Positions 31,906 through 40,016 are shown, counted from the first letter of the stretch. The stretch: 64,000 nucleotides of DNA from Synechococcus sp. KORDI-49 (GCF_000737575.1 NZ_CP006270.1:189163-253162), one strand, 5' to 3'. Notes: generated by a model from the sequence alone, not told the origin. A program made the numbers and translations.

Positions 31906-33225
31906 TCACTCCAGTCTGGCTCGCATCAGCTCCGTGAGTGCCTGCTCGAGATCGTTGGTGAGCTGCTGCACGGCCCGGCGGCGGTTGCTGCGGTAGTCGG
32001 CCACCCGTGGTTGCACGGCGAGCGCCTCTCCGAGACTCAGTTCGACCCGCTGCGGACCGAGGGAAGGCTTGCCGTTCCAGGGGCTGGCCTCGATCCATCC
32101 GATCGCCTCCTCCACCAGCAGCACCATCTCGGCGAAGCGGTCGAAGTCCGGTTGATCGCTCACGTAGTGACCGCTGACGCTGGTGAAGTGCTCCACCAGG
32201 CGCATGCGCGTCAGCTGCTGATCCGCTTCTCGCGCCTCCCAGTCCGCCAGGCTGCGCTCGAGCGGTGGCAGCTGATCGAGGTTCTCGCGGTAGATGCGGT
32301 CCCAGGCCGCCTGTTCGATGCGGCGGCAGCGCTCCTGCAATGTGCCGCTGGCCCGCAGTCCGAAATGGCTTTCAGCCTTGCGAAGTCCATGCAGTCGGTA
32401 GGCCTCGATCCGCTGGGTCAACGGTTGATCCTGCTCCGGACGCAGCCGTTCCAGCTGTTCGAGGGCCTCGATCAGCTCCGCGCCGATGCGCAGAAGCCGT
32501 TCCCGGCGGTTCCCCTGATCCTCCGGGCTCAGCCCGAGGTGCTGCTCGAGTGCGGTCAGCCGCGCTTCCAGAGCCGCCCAGTCCGGTCGACGCCAGCTGT
32601 AGCGGATGCCGACAGGAATCACATGAAGCGGACGGGGATCGTCCGCTTCATCCATGTCTTCCGCTGCCCAGAAGGCCAGCTGGGCCACCCCCGGTTCGAG
32701 GGGAGCCATCTCGCCGGAGAGGTTGTTGGTCGCTCCTTCAGGGGCCACCACCAGGGCGTGGCGACCCTGGGCCAGAGCATCGCGGGCCTGTTTCAGTGCA
32801 GGTCGGTCGAGCCGTCCCCGGTGGATCGCGATGCCGCCGCACCGCTGCAGCAGCCAACCGATCAACGGTCCGGCCCAGAGCGGGATGCCGCGGTCGTAGA
32901 GGAACCGCAGTTCGATCGGGCGCGGCAGTGTCAGTCCAAGCCGGCGCGCAGCCTCAGGCACCCGCGTCCAGAACAGATCCGCCAGCACCAGCGGATCCCG
33001 CGGGCTGGGATGCCGGAAGGCGAGCAGAAGGGTTCGCTCCCCCTGCTGCTGGGCGGCGAATTCCCGCGCCAGCCCCTCGTCGGCATTGCCATGGTCCAGT
33101 TGCAGCCGCTGACTGGCGAACACCCAAGGCAGCAGACGACGCAACACGCCCTGCACCGTGCGGCTTGCCCGGGTCGGCAGACGCCTCAGGGCTGGTCTGG
33201 CGGACTGGATCGATGCGTGCGGCAC
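31906..33225 (-). CDS. PlsC-like 1-acylglycerol-3-phosphate acyltransferase family protein
   Basis: 439 aa, GTG start. The H-x4-D catalytic motif is present as RHPSPRDPL (~residue 70), with PEGATNN serving as the glycerophosphate-binding block. The C-terminal ~200 residues are helical and not part of PlsC. Predicted to transfer an acyl chain to a lysophospholipid or related acceptor at the membrane. Lies 12 bp upstream of the NfeD gene, so membrane-lipid and flotillin functions appear linked. Confidence 0.8.
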   Translation of the reverse strand: MPHASIQSARPALRRLPTRASRTVQGVLRRLLPWVFASQRLQLDHGNADEGLAREFAAQQQGERTLLLAFRHPSPRDPLVLADLFWTRVPEAARRLGLTLPRPIELRFLYDRGIPLWAGPLIGWLLQRCGGIAIHRGRLDRPALKQARDALAQGRHALVVAPEGATNNLSGEMAPLEPGVAQLAFWAAEDMDEADDPRPLHVIPVGIRYSWRRPDWAALEARLTALEQHLGLSPEDQGNRRERLLRIGAELIEALEQLERLRPEQDQPLTQRIEAYRLHGLRKAESHFGLRASGTLQERCRRIEQAAWDRIYRENLDQLPPLERSLADWEAREADQQLTRMRLVEHFTSVSGHYVSDQPDFDRFAEMVLLVEEAIGWIEASPWNGKPSLGPQRVELSLGEALAVQPRVADYRSNRRRAVQQLTNDLEQALTELMRARLE

Positions 33226-33356
33226 GCGTCAGAGGCAGACCACCCGAGCCTGATCGGCTGCTGGGGAATCAGGTCCCTCCCCGGGACGGACCCGCACCTG
33301 GACCTGCCCGGTCGACCGGACTGAAAGACTGAGGTCTGCGGCCCGATGCGGCGGTG

Positions 33357-34196
33357 ATGTCGTTCCTGCTGGACCCCCTCAGTCATGCCTTCATGGTGCG
33401 GGCGCTGCTGGTCAGTGCCCTGGTGGGAGGAGTCTGCGGTCTGCTCTCCTGCTACATGACGCTCAAGGGCTGGGCGCTGATGGGCGACGCCGTTTCCCAT
33501 GCGGTGCTTCCCGGCGTGGTGGTGGCCTATGCCCTCGGCCTGCCGTTCTCCCTCGGTGCCTTCGTCTTCGGCGTCGGCTCGGTGGCTGCCATCGGCTTCG
33601 TCAAGCAGAAATCGCGCGTGAAGGAGGACACGGTGATCGGTCTGGTGTTCACCGGTTTCTTCGCCCTCGGGCTGGTGCTGGTGTCGAAGACCCGCAGCAA
33701 CATCGACCTCACCCACATCCTGTTCGGCAACGTTCTGGGCATCTCCTCGGCCGACCTGCAGCAGACCCTGCTCATCTCCGCTCTGGTGGTGTCGCTGCTG
33801 CTGCTGTTCCGGCGCGATCTGATGCTGTTCTGCTTCGATCCCACCCACGCCCGCTCGATCGGCATCAACACCGGACTGCTCCACTACATGCTGCTGGGGC
33901 TGCTGTCGCTGGCTGCCGTCGCCGGTCTGCAGACCGTCGGCATCATCCTGGTGGTGGCGATGCTGGTGACCCCCGGGGCCACGGCTTACCTGCTCACGGA
34001 TCGCTTCGATCGGATGACCCTGCTGGCGGTGCTCAGCAGCGTGCTCTCCAGTGTGCTGGGGGTGTTCATCAGCTACTGGAGCGACAGCTCCACAGCCGGT
34101 TGCATCGTGCTGGTGCAGACGGCCCAGTTCCTGCTGGCCTTTCTGCTGGCCCCCCGCCACGGTGTGCTGAGGAGTCACTCCAACCTCAGCCCCTGA
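33357..34196 (+). CDS. mntB: Mn/Zn ABC transporter permease
   Basis: 279 aa from the ATG at 33357. ABC-3 family permease with eight or nine hydrophobic segments; the family motifs GDAVSHAVLPG and GNVLGISSADL, and LQTVGIILVVAMLVTPGA, are all visible. It forms the membrane channel for MntA/MntC. It is transcribed in the same direction as mntCA but separated from mntA by 4.9 kb. Confidence 0.88.
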   Translation: MSFLLDPLSHAFMVRALLVSALVGGVCGLLSCYMTLKGWALMGDAVSHAVLPGVVVAYALGLPFSLGAFVFGVGSVAAIGFVKQKSRVKEDTVIGLVFTGFFALGLVLVSKTRSNIDLTHILFGNVLGISSADLQQTLLISALVVSLLLLFRRDLMLFCFDPTHARSIGINTGLLHYMLLGLLSLAAVAGLQTVGIILVVAMLVTPGATAYLLTDRFDRMTLLAVLSSVLSSVLGVFISYWSDSSTAGCIVLVQTAQFLLAFLLAPRHGVLRSHSNLSP

Positions 34197-34212
34197 TCCG
34201 CGGTTCGCATCC

Positions 34213-34491
34213 ATGACCGAGACCACTGTTCTGGATTTCAGGCTCAGCAACAGCTTCGAGGAGTACCGCGATCACATGAACGCCCCGGAGCAGCAGGCGA
34301 TGTTCGCTCAGATGGGCGTCAGCACCTTCTACATCGGTGTCTGCAAGGACGATCCGACGCGGGCCACCGTGATGTTCCAGGGGCCTGAGAACGTCCTCCA
34401 CGATGTGTTCATCAACCCGGAGACCAAGCCTGTGGTGGAAGCCTCCGGACACGTCTACGACGGCACCGTGATCACCCGCTGGCTGGCCTGA
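34213..34491 (+). CDS. DUF3764 family protein
   Basis: 92 aa. Compact ferredoxin-like (dimeric alpha-beta barrel) plan with FRLSNSFEEYRDHMNAPEQQ, YIGVCKDDPTRATVMFQG and VVEASGHVYDGTVITRW, typical of DUF3764. Function unknown. It follows mntB by 16 bp and its end overlaps the convergent ABC ATPase gene by 20 bp. Confidence 0.75.
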   Translation: MTETTVLDFRLSNSFEEYRDHMNAPEQQAMFAQMGVSTFYIGVCKDDPTRATVMFQGPENVLHDVFINPETKPVVEASGHVYDGTVITRWLA

Positions 34492-35275
34492 AGGCCGGCA
34501 GCACCTGCCGGTAGCCGTTGGCCTCAACCACGGTGAGATCGGTGTCGAACAGAGCGCTCAGCCGCTCGGCGGTGAGCATCTCTGCCGGTGATCCATCCCC
34601 CACCACAGTTCCACCATCCAGAAACAGCACCCGCTGCATTTCAGGAACGATGGTGTCGATGCGATGCGTCACCTGCACCACCGTCGTGCCGTTGCGGCAC
34701 AGCTGCCGCAGGGTCTGCAGCAGCTGATGGGCGGCCTTCAGATCAAGGGCACGGCTCGGTTCATCGAGCACCAGAACCTCGGGCGAGTGCACGAGGGCGC
34801 GGGCGATCATCAGCCGTCGTCGCTGGCCATCGGACAGCTGCCCGAAGCGCTGCTCTGCGATGGTCTCCAGACCCAGCTGGTGCAGCAGGGCATCGCCATG
34901 GCGGCGTTGGTTGGGAGTGGGCGTCTGATCCCGGCCGAGACGCATCGAGCCGAACAGGCCGCTGAGCACCACATCACGGGCTTCGATCCCTGGGGGAAAA
35001 CGCGTTTCCAGCTCCGTGGTCACCACCCCGAGCCGGCTTCGCAGCTGCCAGAGATTCACCGTCTCGCTGCCGAACAGCTTCAGGTGGGCGTCAGCCTGCA
35101 CGATCGGATGGAGGCTGCGCTCGATCAGTTTCACCAACGTGCTTTTGCCGGCCCCGTTGGGTCCCAGCACCGTTGTCGACTGCCCCAGTGCAAGGGTCAG
35201 ATTGAGCTGATGGATCACGGGCCGGCCGCTCAGCCAGGCCTCCACCTGCCGGGCTTCGAACCACACCTCAGCCAT
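34472..35275 (-). CDS. ABC transporter ATP-binding protein
   Basis: 267 aa. Walker A GPNGAGKS, Q-loop VTTELETRF, signature LSDGQRRRLMIARA (a variant of LSGGQ), Walker B VLVLDEPSRALD and H-loop VTHRIDT. It has the size of a single ABC domain of the ModF/YbbL-like class; no permease is nearby. Eight bp overlap with the Nudix gene upstream, so probably co-expressed. Transported substrate unknown. Confidence 0.85.
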   Translation of the reverse strand: MAEVWFEARQVEAWLSGRPVIHQLNLTLALGQSTTVLGPNGAGKSTLVKLIERSLHPIVQADAHLKLFGSETVNLWQLRSRLGVVTTELETRFPPGIEARDVVLSGLFGSMRLGRDQTPTPNQRRHGDALLHQLGLETIAEQRFGQLSDGQRRRLMIARALVHSPEVLVLDEPSRALDLKAAHQLLQTLRQLCRNGTTVVQVTHRIDTIVPEMQRVLFLDGGTVVGDGSPAEMLTAERLSALFDTDLTVVEANGYRQVLPAFRPASG

Positions 35276-35696
35276 CGGCTTCCGCCAGCAGCCGGTCGAT
35301 CACCACCCGGAGGCCAGGAGCGATCGGCCGCGTCTCGCCGCAATGATCGCTCCAGACGTGGCCGCTGCTCAGTTCCTCCATCGATGTCAGCTTCAGGTCC
35401 TGCCCCTCCTGCAGATGCAGACGTTCGATCGGATCGGTCAGGTCTCCTCGGAACACGTGGGCGATGCGGCTGCCGTTGTCGTGGCTGAACCAGAGCGGCA
35501 GGGCCGTCTCCGGTCTCCAGCCGATCTCCTCCTCCAGTTCGCGCAGCACCGCCTGCTCCGGGGCCTCTCCCGCTTCGACGTGTCCGCCGAACAGACCCCA
35601 GTGGCCCGGGTAGATGATCGTGTCGATGTCATCGCGCAGCTGCAGCAGCCAGCAGCCGTCGCGTTGCAGCATCGCCAGGGCGACGGAGTAGGTCAT
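35268..35696 (-). CDS. Nudix hydrolase
   Basis: 142 aa. A complete Nudix box: GHVEAGEAPEQAVLRELEEE followed by IGW. Hydrolyses a nucleoside diphosphate linked to another moiety, with metal held by REUxEE glutamates. Substrate unknown. Overlaps the following ABC ATPase by 8 bp and follows the membrane beta-repeat protein. Confidence 0.9.
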   Translation of the reverse strand: MTYSVALAMLQRDGCWLLQLRDDIDTIIYPGHWGLFGGHVEAGEAPEQAVLRELEEEIGWRPETALPLWFSHDNGSRIAHVFRGDLTDPIERLHLQEGQDLKLTSMEELSSGHVWSDHCGETRPIAPGLRVVIDRLLAEADG

Positions 35697-35712
35697 CGAA
35701 CGGTCTGCCGAA

Positions 35713-36222
35713 TCATTTGATGGGCAGCAGCTTCGGGTGAACGTCGGCGCCGACCTTGCCCTCCACTTTCACCGACCCCCCGATGCGGACCGTGTCGTCC
35801 ACCTTCACCGTTCCGGTCACGGGGAAGCTGTCCCTGGCGGTCACGCTGATGGGTTGTTCGATGGCATCCACCCGGGCTGTCACCGCACCACCGACCTTCA
35901 CCGGGGCCTCGATGCTCCGAACGGTGATCGGGCCCTTGATCGCCAGCGGCGCCTGGCCGCTGATCTCGACCTGATCCTTCACGCCGACCGTGCCTGTCAC
36001 GGGCAGCGGGTCTTCGGTGCGGATCGTGATGGCCGCGGGCATCACCAGACGTTCCACATCCAGTCCGCCCTCGATGCGCACTGGGATCGGATTCCTCAGC
36101 AGACGGACCGCGGTCCAGGCGAGCACCACCGCTGCCGCCGCGAGCACGATGCTGGAGACCACGATGGCTGCGGGCCAGCGGTAGGCCAGCAGCAGCTCGT
36201 CGCGACGGTTGGATGTCGTCAT
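35713..36222 (-). CDS. membrane-anchored beta-repeat protein
   Basis: 169 aa. One transmembrane helix (AAIVVSSIVLAAAAVVLAWTAV), then a chain of short strands repeating the pattern D-x-P-x-P-V-T-G-T-V-x-V-x-D (for example DPLPVTGTVGVKDQVEISG and DSFPVTGTVKVDDTVRIGG). The periplasmic part is likely a regular beta structure. No family name recognised. Confidence 0.7.
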   Translation of the reverse strand: MTTSNRRDELLLAYRWPAAIVVSSIVLAAAAVVLAWTAVRLLRNPIPVRIEGGLDVERLVMPAAITIRTEDPLPVTGTVGVKDQVEISGQAPLAIKGPITVRSIEAPVKVGGAVTARVDAIEQPISVTARDSFPVTGTVKVDDTVRIGGSVKVEGKVGADVHPKLLPIK

Positions 36223-36294
36223 GGGGAACAGGCGCTGCGGTCATCACATCCCCTCGTCGGATCGGGTGCAAGTCCCTGGTCCCGTCTGTCTCGC

Positions 36295-36813
36295 CTAGCG
36301 CATCCAGAGGGCCAGTCCGCCGCCGCGTCCTCTGGCGCTGAGCCGACCCTGTTCCCGATCCAGACCGATCAGCGCGAAGAACGGCATGCGTCGGGCGTCG
36401 GGCTGCGGCAGGCCCCGCTCGAACAGCGTCAGCGTGCCAAGGCTGAGGCGAACGCTCCTGAAGCTGAACATCAGCAGCGGCCGTCGACCTGTGAGTTCGG
36501 CTTCTCCATCGAAGCGAAGACGCAGCGAACCGAGATTCACCTGATTGGCGATCCGCAGGGCTCCGTCCGTCTCCTCTCCGCTGAGGATCAGGCAGGCGCC
36601 GAGTCCTCTGAGCAGGGCCGCGGAGGCTGCCGGAGCCGGGGTTCCGTCACGGCTCCATGTGGCCCTGAGCCGCCAGGTCCCGATCAGGGAGGCCATGGTG
36701 ATGCCGCTGCCGCTGCGGCGGCACTGCCGCTCGAGAGCCAGCAGATCCTCGCCGCTGGGAAGGCTGTCGGTTGGGATCATGGGCAGACGCAGCCCTGCCA
36801 TCTTTGACGACAT
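36295..36813 (-). CDS. PAP/fibrillin-like (plastoglobulin) protein
   Basis: 172 aa (a shorter start at 36801 is possible). The lipocalin-like fold is suggested by SLIGTWRLRATWSRDG, LRIANQVNLGSLRLRFDGEA and a C-terminal LERGRLSARGRGGG-type end. PAP/fibrillins sit on thylakoids and lipid bodies and protect against light stress. A more canonical paralogue is at 38779. Confidence 0.65.
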   Translation of the reverse strand: MSSKMAGLRLPMIPTDSLPSGEDLLALERQCRRSGSGITMASLIGTWRLRATWSRDGTPAPAASAALLRGLGACLILSGEETDGALRIANQVNLGSLRLRFDGEAELTGRRPLLMFSFRSVRLSLGTLTLFERGLPQPDARRMPFFALIGLDREQGRLSARGRGGGLALWMR

Positions 36814-36980
36814 TTCTCCTGCGTGGCCTCCGGATCGGATCCAGCACGATTGCGATCGTTGAACTGCTGCGCAGCGACTGGGTCGGCGGTGGTCTGGCCA
36901 GCCTCGCCTGGCTCGTGTTCGTTCAGGTGGAACGCCGTCGTTCCGCAGGTGAAGAGGACGGACCCAACGACGACGCGTGA
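36804..36980 (+). CDS. possible small membrane protein
   Basis: 58 aa from the TTG at 36804: TTFLLRGLRIGSSTIAIVEL, WVGGGLASLAWLVFVQVERR, then an acidic tail. It overlaps the start of the divergent fibrillin gene by 10 bp. Coding character moderate. Confidence 0.4.
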   Translation: MTTFLLRGLRIGSSTIAIVELLRSDWVGGGLASLAWLVFVQVERRRSAGEEDGPNDDA

Positions 36981-36992
36981 ACGGGCTGAGCC

Positions 36993-37220
36993 TCAGCTCT
37001 TCTGACCAACCGCAAATTCCAGGTCAGCCCAGCTCAACTCCACCCATTTCAACCCCTCCTCGATTTCCAGCCTGAGAGCGGCAGCGTCTTCCGCAGCCCC
37101 TGCGTCGACCAAGTCCAGATACCTCTGGTACTCGGCCATCCAAGCAACGAGATTCGGGGTGCTGTTGGTCATGAAGCCATTGAACACCGAGGGAAGCGGA
37201 GCTTGTTGGTTCAGATCCAA
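36993..37220 (-). CDS. hypothetical acidic protein
   Basis: 75 aa: PLPSVFNGFMTNSTPNLVAW, then helices YQRYLDLVDAGAAEDAAALR and EIEEGLKWVELSWADLEFAV. No family recognised. Convergent with the small gene ending at 36980. Confidence 0.55.
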   Translation of the reverse strand: MDLNQQAPLPSVFNGFMTNSTPNLVAWMAEYQRYLDLVDAGAAEDAAALRLEIEEGLKWVELSWADLEFAVGQKS

Positions 37221-37235
37221 CCGATAGCAATTGCA

Positions 37236-37249
37236 CCTGTTTGGGGGTA
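37236..37249. promoter_or_regulatory. G/C dyad upstream of 37303+
   Basis: ACC-TGTTT-GGGGGTA. First G of the run is 60 bp before the ATG at 37303. The right arm and spacer match the dyad at 23322; the left arm is one C shorter. Confidence 0.5.
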
Positions 37250-37302
37250 TCGATCCGTTTCGTCCTGTTGGGAGGTTGGTCCCATCAAGGCAGGAGGCAG
37301 CA

Positions 37303-37551
37303 ATGGCCCCGTCGGCTTTTCATCAAACGTTCACCGGTCGAACCTGCTTGAAGTGGTCTGCGGATGGCTCCCTGTCTGAGCACGACCATCAGGAGCTGAT
37401 GAAACGTCTCTGCTCGGTTGATCCAGTCCTGGCTGAAACCGACGTCTGCGACGTCCAGAACGATGTCGCGCTGACCGGTTACGAGTCGGCCCAGATGAAA
37501 CGCTTCCTTCGCTCCCAAGCAGAAGACCCAGAGACCAGGGAGGTGGCCTGA
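37303..37551 (+). CDS. hypothetical protein of the dyad-associated set
   Basis: 82 aa from the ATG at 37303, with a strong AGGAGG site 6 nt upstream that decides the start. FHQTFTGRTCLKWSADGSLS, HDHQELMKRLCSVDPVLAET, and a C-terminal helix. No family recognised. Followed after 35 bp by another dyad and then by a terminator. Confidence 0.6.
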   Translation: MAPSAFHQTFTGRTCLKWSADGSLSEHDHQELMKRLCSVDPVLAETDVCDVQNDVALTGYESAQMKRFLRSQAEDPETREVA

Positions 37552-37579
37552 TCCATCGAATCCCGGAGTGATTCAGCAC

Positions 37580-37593
37580 CCCATTTGGGGGTA
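37580..37593. promoter_or_regulatory. G/C dyad in front of a putative short transcript
   Basis: CCCC-ATTT-GGGGGTATCGA, almost the same right arm as 37236. No ATG follows at 56-63 bp; instead an intrinsic terminator is 76 bp downstream of the right arm. A TTG at 37654 (after AGGAAGAAG) is the only start-like codon. Confidence 0.5.
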
Positions 37594-37621
37594 TCGACAG
37601 CATCACTCCCAGGGGTTCACT

Positions 37622-37697
37622 GCGTTCACCGAGGTCTCAACAGGAAGAAGACCTTGGTTGCGTCGCGGTCTGGAGGTGATGCCACCTCCAGATTTTC
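37622..37697 (+). ncRNA. candidate small RNA or leader transcript
   Basis: Bounded upstream by the dyad and downstream by a perfect terminator (TCTGGAGGT-GATGCC-ACCTCCAGA then TTTT, 37669-37696). If the dyad acts as a promoter element as at other sites, the product would be about 70-75 nt. The alternative is that the terminator simply ends the 37303 gene. The 5' end is inferred. Confidence 0.35.
37669..37696 (+). terminator. intrinsic terminator
   Basis: Perfect 9-bp stem TCTGGAGGT / ACCTCCAGA, 6-nt loop, then TTTT. Serves the 37303 gene, the putative short RNA, or both. Confidence 0.8.
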
Positions 37698-37759
37698 TTC
37701 GGGAGGTTTCCGTGCTGGTCGGTCTCTTCCAGATGTTGCACGACTGGCCTCCTCAAGCT

Positions 37760-37993
37760 TCAACCTTCAAGCTCTGGTGATCCGTGCTGTTCATAGTTGA
37801 AATCCTGCAGTCCGTACTGAGCCAACCGTTTTCCGGAGCGACGATCACTCAACGCCACCACCAAATCGCTCTCGCTCCAGTTCCGTCGGTTGATCAGCTC
37901 ATTGAAGGCTTCCATCGCTTCGTCGAGATCCTCGTAGTCGCCCACCTGGCGGTACTGCCGCGAGTCTTCGCCGACTGAAATTGCGAACGTCAT
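37760..37993 (-). CDS. hypothetical small protein
   Basis: 77 aa: MTFAISVGEDSRQYRQVGDY, then a helix EDLDEAMEAFNELINRRNWS and DLVVALSDRRSGKRLAQYGL. Compact alpha-beta. No family recognised. The ~85 bp downstream to 38078 holds no other feature. Confidence 0.6.
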   Translation of the reverse strand: MTFAISVGEDSRQYRQVGDYEDLDEAMEAFNELINRRNWSESDLVVALSDRRSGKRLAQYGLQDFNYEQHGSPELEG

Positions 37994-38078
37994 TCCTCAG
38001 GCAGTTCCCGATGGGAGGAGTCTGGCCAATTCGCCTGATCACCGATCGATGTCAACCTGCCGTTGACGCCACCCCTTC

Positions 38079-38765
38079 ATGACCCCACCTCAGCCCCTGC
38101 TGGACCGTCTCGCTGAAATCCCCGGAATGCAGCGGGGTTGCCGGCGACTGGTGCTGCTGTTCAGTCAGCTCGGGGATTTCGACTCCCTGGAGTACGCCCA
38201 GGCGTTGGTGCCGGCACTTCCTTCTCTGGATCGGGCCGGCATCCGCCTGCTGGCCATCGGCATCGGGGATTCTGCTGGAGCCGAGCGTTTTGCGACCTTC
38301 ACCGGCTTTCCCCGCGATCGGCTGCAGGTGGAGAGCGATGCGCAGCTGCACCGCGCCTGTGGTCTGTACGAAGGACTCGCCACCGGGGCAGGTGCCTGGC
38401 CTGATCTGCTGCTGATGTGCGCCGGGTTCGGCTCCCCTGGGACCCTCGCCGAGGTGTTCCGTGGTTACAGCGGCGATCGCTCGGCAGCGCAGCGGTTTGA
38501 CAGCCCCCTGTTCCGGCTTGCTGGGGGCGACGGGTTCCAGAGACCGTTCGAACTGGCCACGGTGCGGTTGAACAACATGATCGAGGTGCTGGGTCGCTGG
38601 CGCCGATATGTGCCGGACGATCGCTGGATGTGTCAGCGCGGCGGCACCTTTCTGCTCGAAGAGGACGATTCCCTGCTCTACGAGCATCGCGATCGCGGCA
38701 TCCTCGGGTTCTCCGAAACGATGAATCGTCCGCTCCAGTTTCTGGATCCCTATCTGGCGGTCTGA
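38079..38765 (+). CDS. AhpC/TSA-like (peroxiredoxin-fold) protein
   Basis: 228 aa. Thioredoxin-like plan of the AhpC-TSA_2 group: LVLLFSQLGDFDSLEYAQAL ... AGIRLLAIGIGDSAGAERFA ... DRLQVESDAQLHRACGLYEG. The peroxidatic cysteine motif (TxxC) is not present at the expected place, so ordinary peroxidase activity is doubtful. Widespread in cyanobacteria with unknown role. Confidence 0.75.
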   Translation: MTPPQPLLDRLAEIPGMQRGCRRLVLLFSQLGDFDSLEYAQALVPALPSLDRAGIRLLAIGIGDSAGAERFATFTGFPRDRLQVESDAQLHRACGLYEGLATGAGAWPDLLLMCAGFGSPGTLAEVFRGYSGDRSAAQRFDSPLFRLAGGDGFQRPFELATVRLNNMIEVLGRWRRYVPDDRWMCQRGGTFLLEEDDSLLYEHRDRGILGFSETMNRPLQFLDPYLAV

Positions 38766-38778
38766 ACGATCCTCACCG

Positions 38779-39315
38779 TCAGGTGTCGAACAGGTCGTTC
38801 AGGGACAGATCGTCTCGACGCAGCAGGGCGAACGTGGTGCCGGCATTGCCGCGGCAGATGCGCAGCTGCTGATCCAGCACGGTGATGTCGAGCCAGGCCG
38901 GGAAGCTCTGCTGCACATCCCGCAGCAGTTGCAGGCGTCCTCCACCGGGCAGCTGCGGTCCCACCCAGCCTCCGCGGCGGAAGCGGACCTCCACACGACA
39001 TCCCTCCAGCTGTTTCAGATCGGCCTGAACGCTGATGCCGGCGAGAACCCCCAGAGCACCTCTCAGCCGCAGCAGGTTGCAGCCGCGCCCATTCTCCGGA
39101 TCCAGGGCCTGCAGGTTGTCCAGCCAGGGAGCCTGTTTCAGCCAGGGTTGCGTCGAGCTGCTCCAGCGCAGCTCCCAGACCCCGCTCAGCAGATCAGCGT
39201 CAAGGGGCAGGTCCGCCGGCTGCTCCTGTTCCAACCGCTCCACCAGCTGGGGCAGATCCTTGGCGGAAGGGTCGTGGCGCAGCCGCTCCAGCAGTGTGTT
39301 CCGCGTCTGTGTCAC
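38779..39315 (-). CDS. PAP/fibrillin family protein
   Basis: 178 aa. DADLLSGVWELRWSSSTQPW is the typical fibrillin start, followed by the beta-barrel strands and the C-terminal ITVLDQQLRICRGNAGTTFA motif. Lipid- and carotenoid-associated thylakoid protein. Convergent with the AhpC-like gene. Confidence 0.85.
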   Translation of the reverse strand: MTQTRNTLLERLRHDPSAKDLPQLVERLEQEQPADLPLDADLLSGVWELRWSSSTQPWLKQAPWLDNLQALDPENGRGCNLLRLRGALGVLAGISVQADLKQLEGCRVEVRFRRGGWVGPQLPGGGRLQLLRDVQQSFPAWLDITVLDQQLRICRGNAGTTFALLRRDDLSLNDLFDT

Positions 39316-39339
39316 CGTCCCTGCAGTTCAGGTGCCGCC

Positions 39340-39795
39340 ATGCTGTCCGGTCCGCGTCCGATCCGCCGTCGTCTGTGTGGCCTTCTGCTGGCCCTGCTGA
39401 CGACTCCTTTGACGGCCCCTCATCCGTTGCTGGCATCGGAGGCCTGGGCGCCGGCTGCGGAGCCGGAGGCCTGGAGGATCCGCCGTGATCGTCTGCTCGC
39501 CTCCGGACGCCTTCCTGCTGCGGACTGGGTGTACATGGACTCGATGGGCACGGATCGCCTCGAGGCCGGGGAGTATCTGAGCAATCCCAGCCGCTCCGGA
39601 GATGTGGTCACCTTCGAGGCGGCTGTGATGCTGCGGCGGGCCGGAGAGCGAGCCTGGACCGTGCGATCGATCCCGATGCGCGCCCGCTGTGATCTGGGCG
39701 TGATGGAACGCCGGAATGAATCCGGTGAGTGGGGCCCCTACCCCGGTCGACCCGACACGGCCGTTAAGGTCCGCTGGATCTGCAGGCAGTCATGA
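39340..39795 (+). CDS. exported protein, function unknown
   Basis: 151 aa from the ATG at 39340. Signal peptide RRRLCGLLLALLTTPLTAP with cleavage near LLASEA, then a compact domain with two Cys (RARCDLGV, RWICRQS) that may form a disulfide. Its stop overlaps the HLIP start by 4 bp, so the two are coupled. Confidence 0.65.
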   Translation: MLSGPRPIRRRLCGLLLALLTTPLTAPHPLLASEAWAPAAEPEAWRIRRDRLLASGRLPAADWVYMDSMGTDRLEAGEYLSNPSRSGDVVTFEAAVMLRRAGERAWTVRSIPMRARCDLGVMERRNESGEWGPYPGRPDTAVKVRWICRQS

Positions 39796-40013
39796 CCCGC
39801 CCGGCCTTTCTGTACGAGCAACCGGAGCGATTCGGGGAATCCCTCACCACCTCCCGCCCGTGGAACACAACGGCCCTGGCTTCGGTCGAACGTCTCAACG
39901 GCAGAGCCGCGATGATCGGTTTCACGGCCGCTGTGGTCGGGGAACTGATCAGCGGACACGGCATCGTCGGTCAGCTGACGGCGGTGGTGCGCTGGTACCT
40001 GGAGCTGGGCTGA
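39792..40013 (+). CDS. hli: high-light-inducible protein (HLIP)
   Basis: 73 aa. One chlorophyll-binding helix with the CAB/ELIP/HLIP signature ERLNGRAAMIGFTAAVVGEL. HLIPs bind chlorophyll and carotenoid, protect photosystem II assembly and rise under excess light. Translationally coupled to the exported protein upstream and 3 bp from the methyltransferase downstream. Confidence 0.92.
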   Translation: MTRPAFLYEQPERFGESLTTSRPWNTTALASVERLNGRAAMIGFTAAVVGELISGHGIVGQLTAVVRWYLELG

Positions 40014-40016
40014 GCG

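Noticed and set aside
34472-35275. Duplicate mntA
   Set aside because: Its signature (LSDGQRRR) and sequence differ from the MntA family and it overlaps a Nudix gene; it is a separate ABC ATPase.
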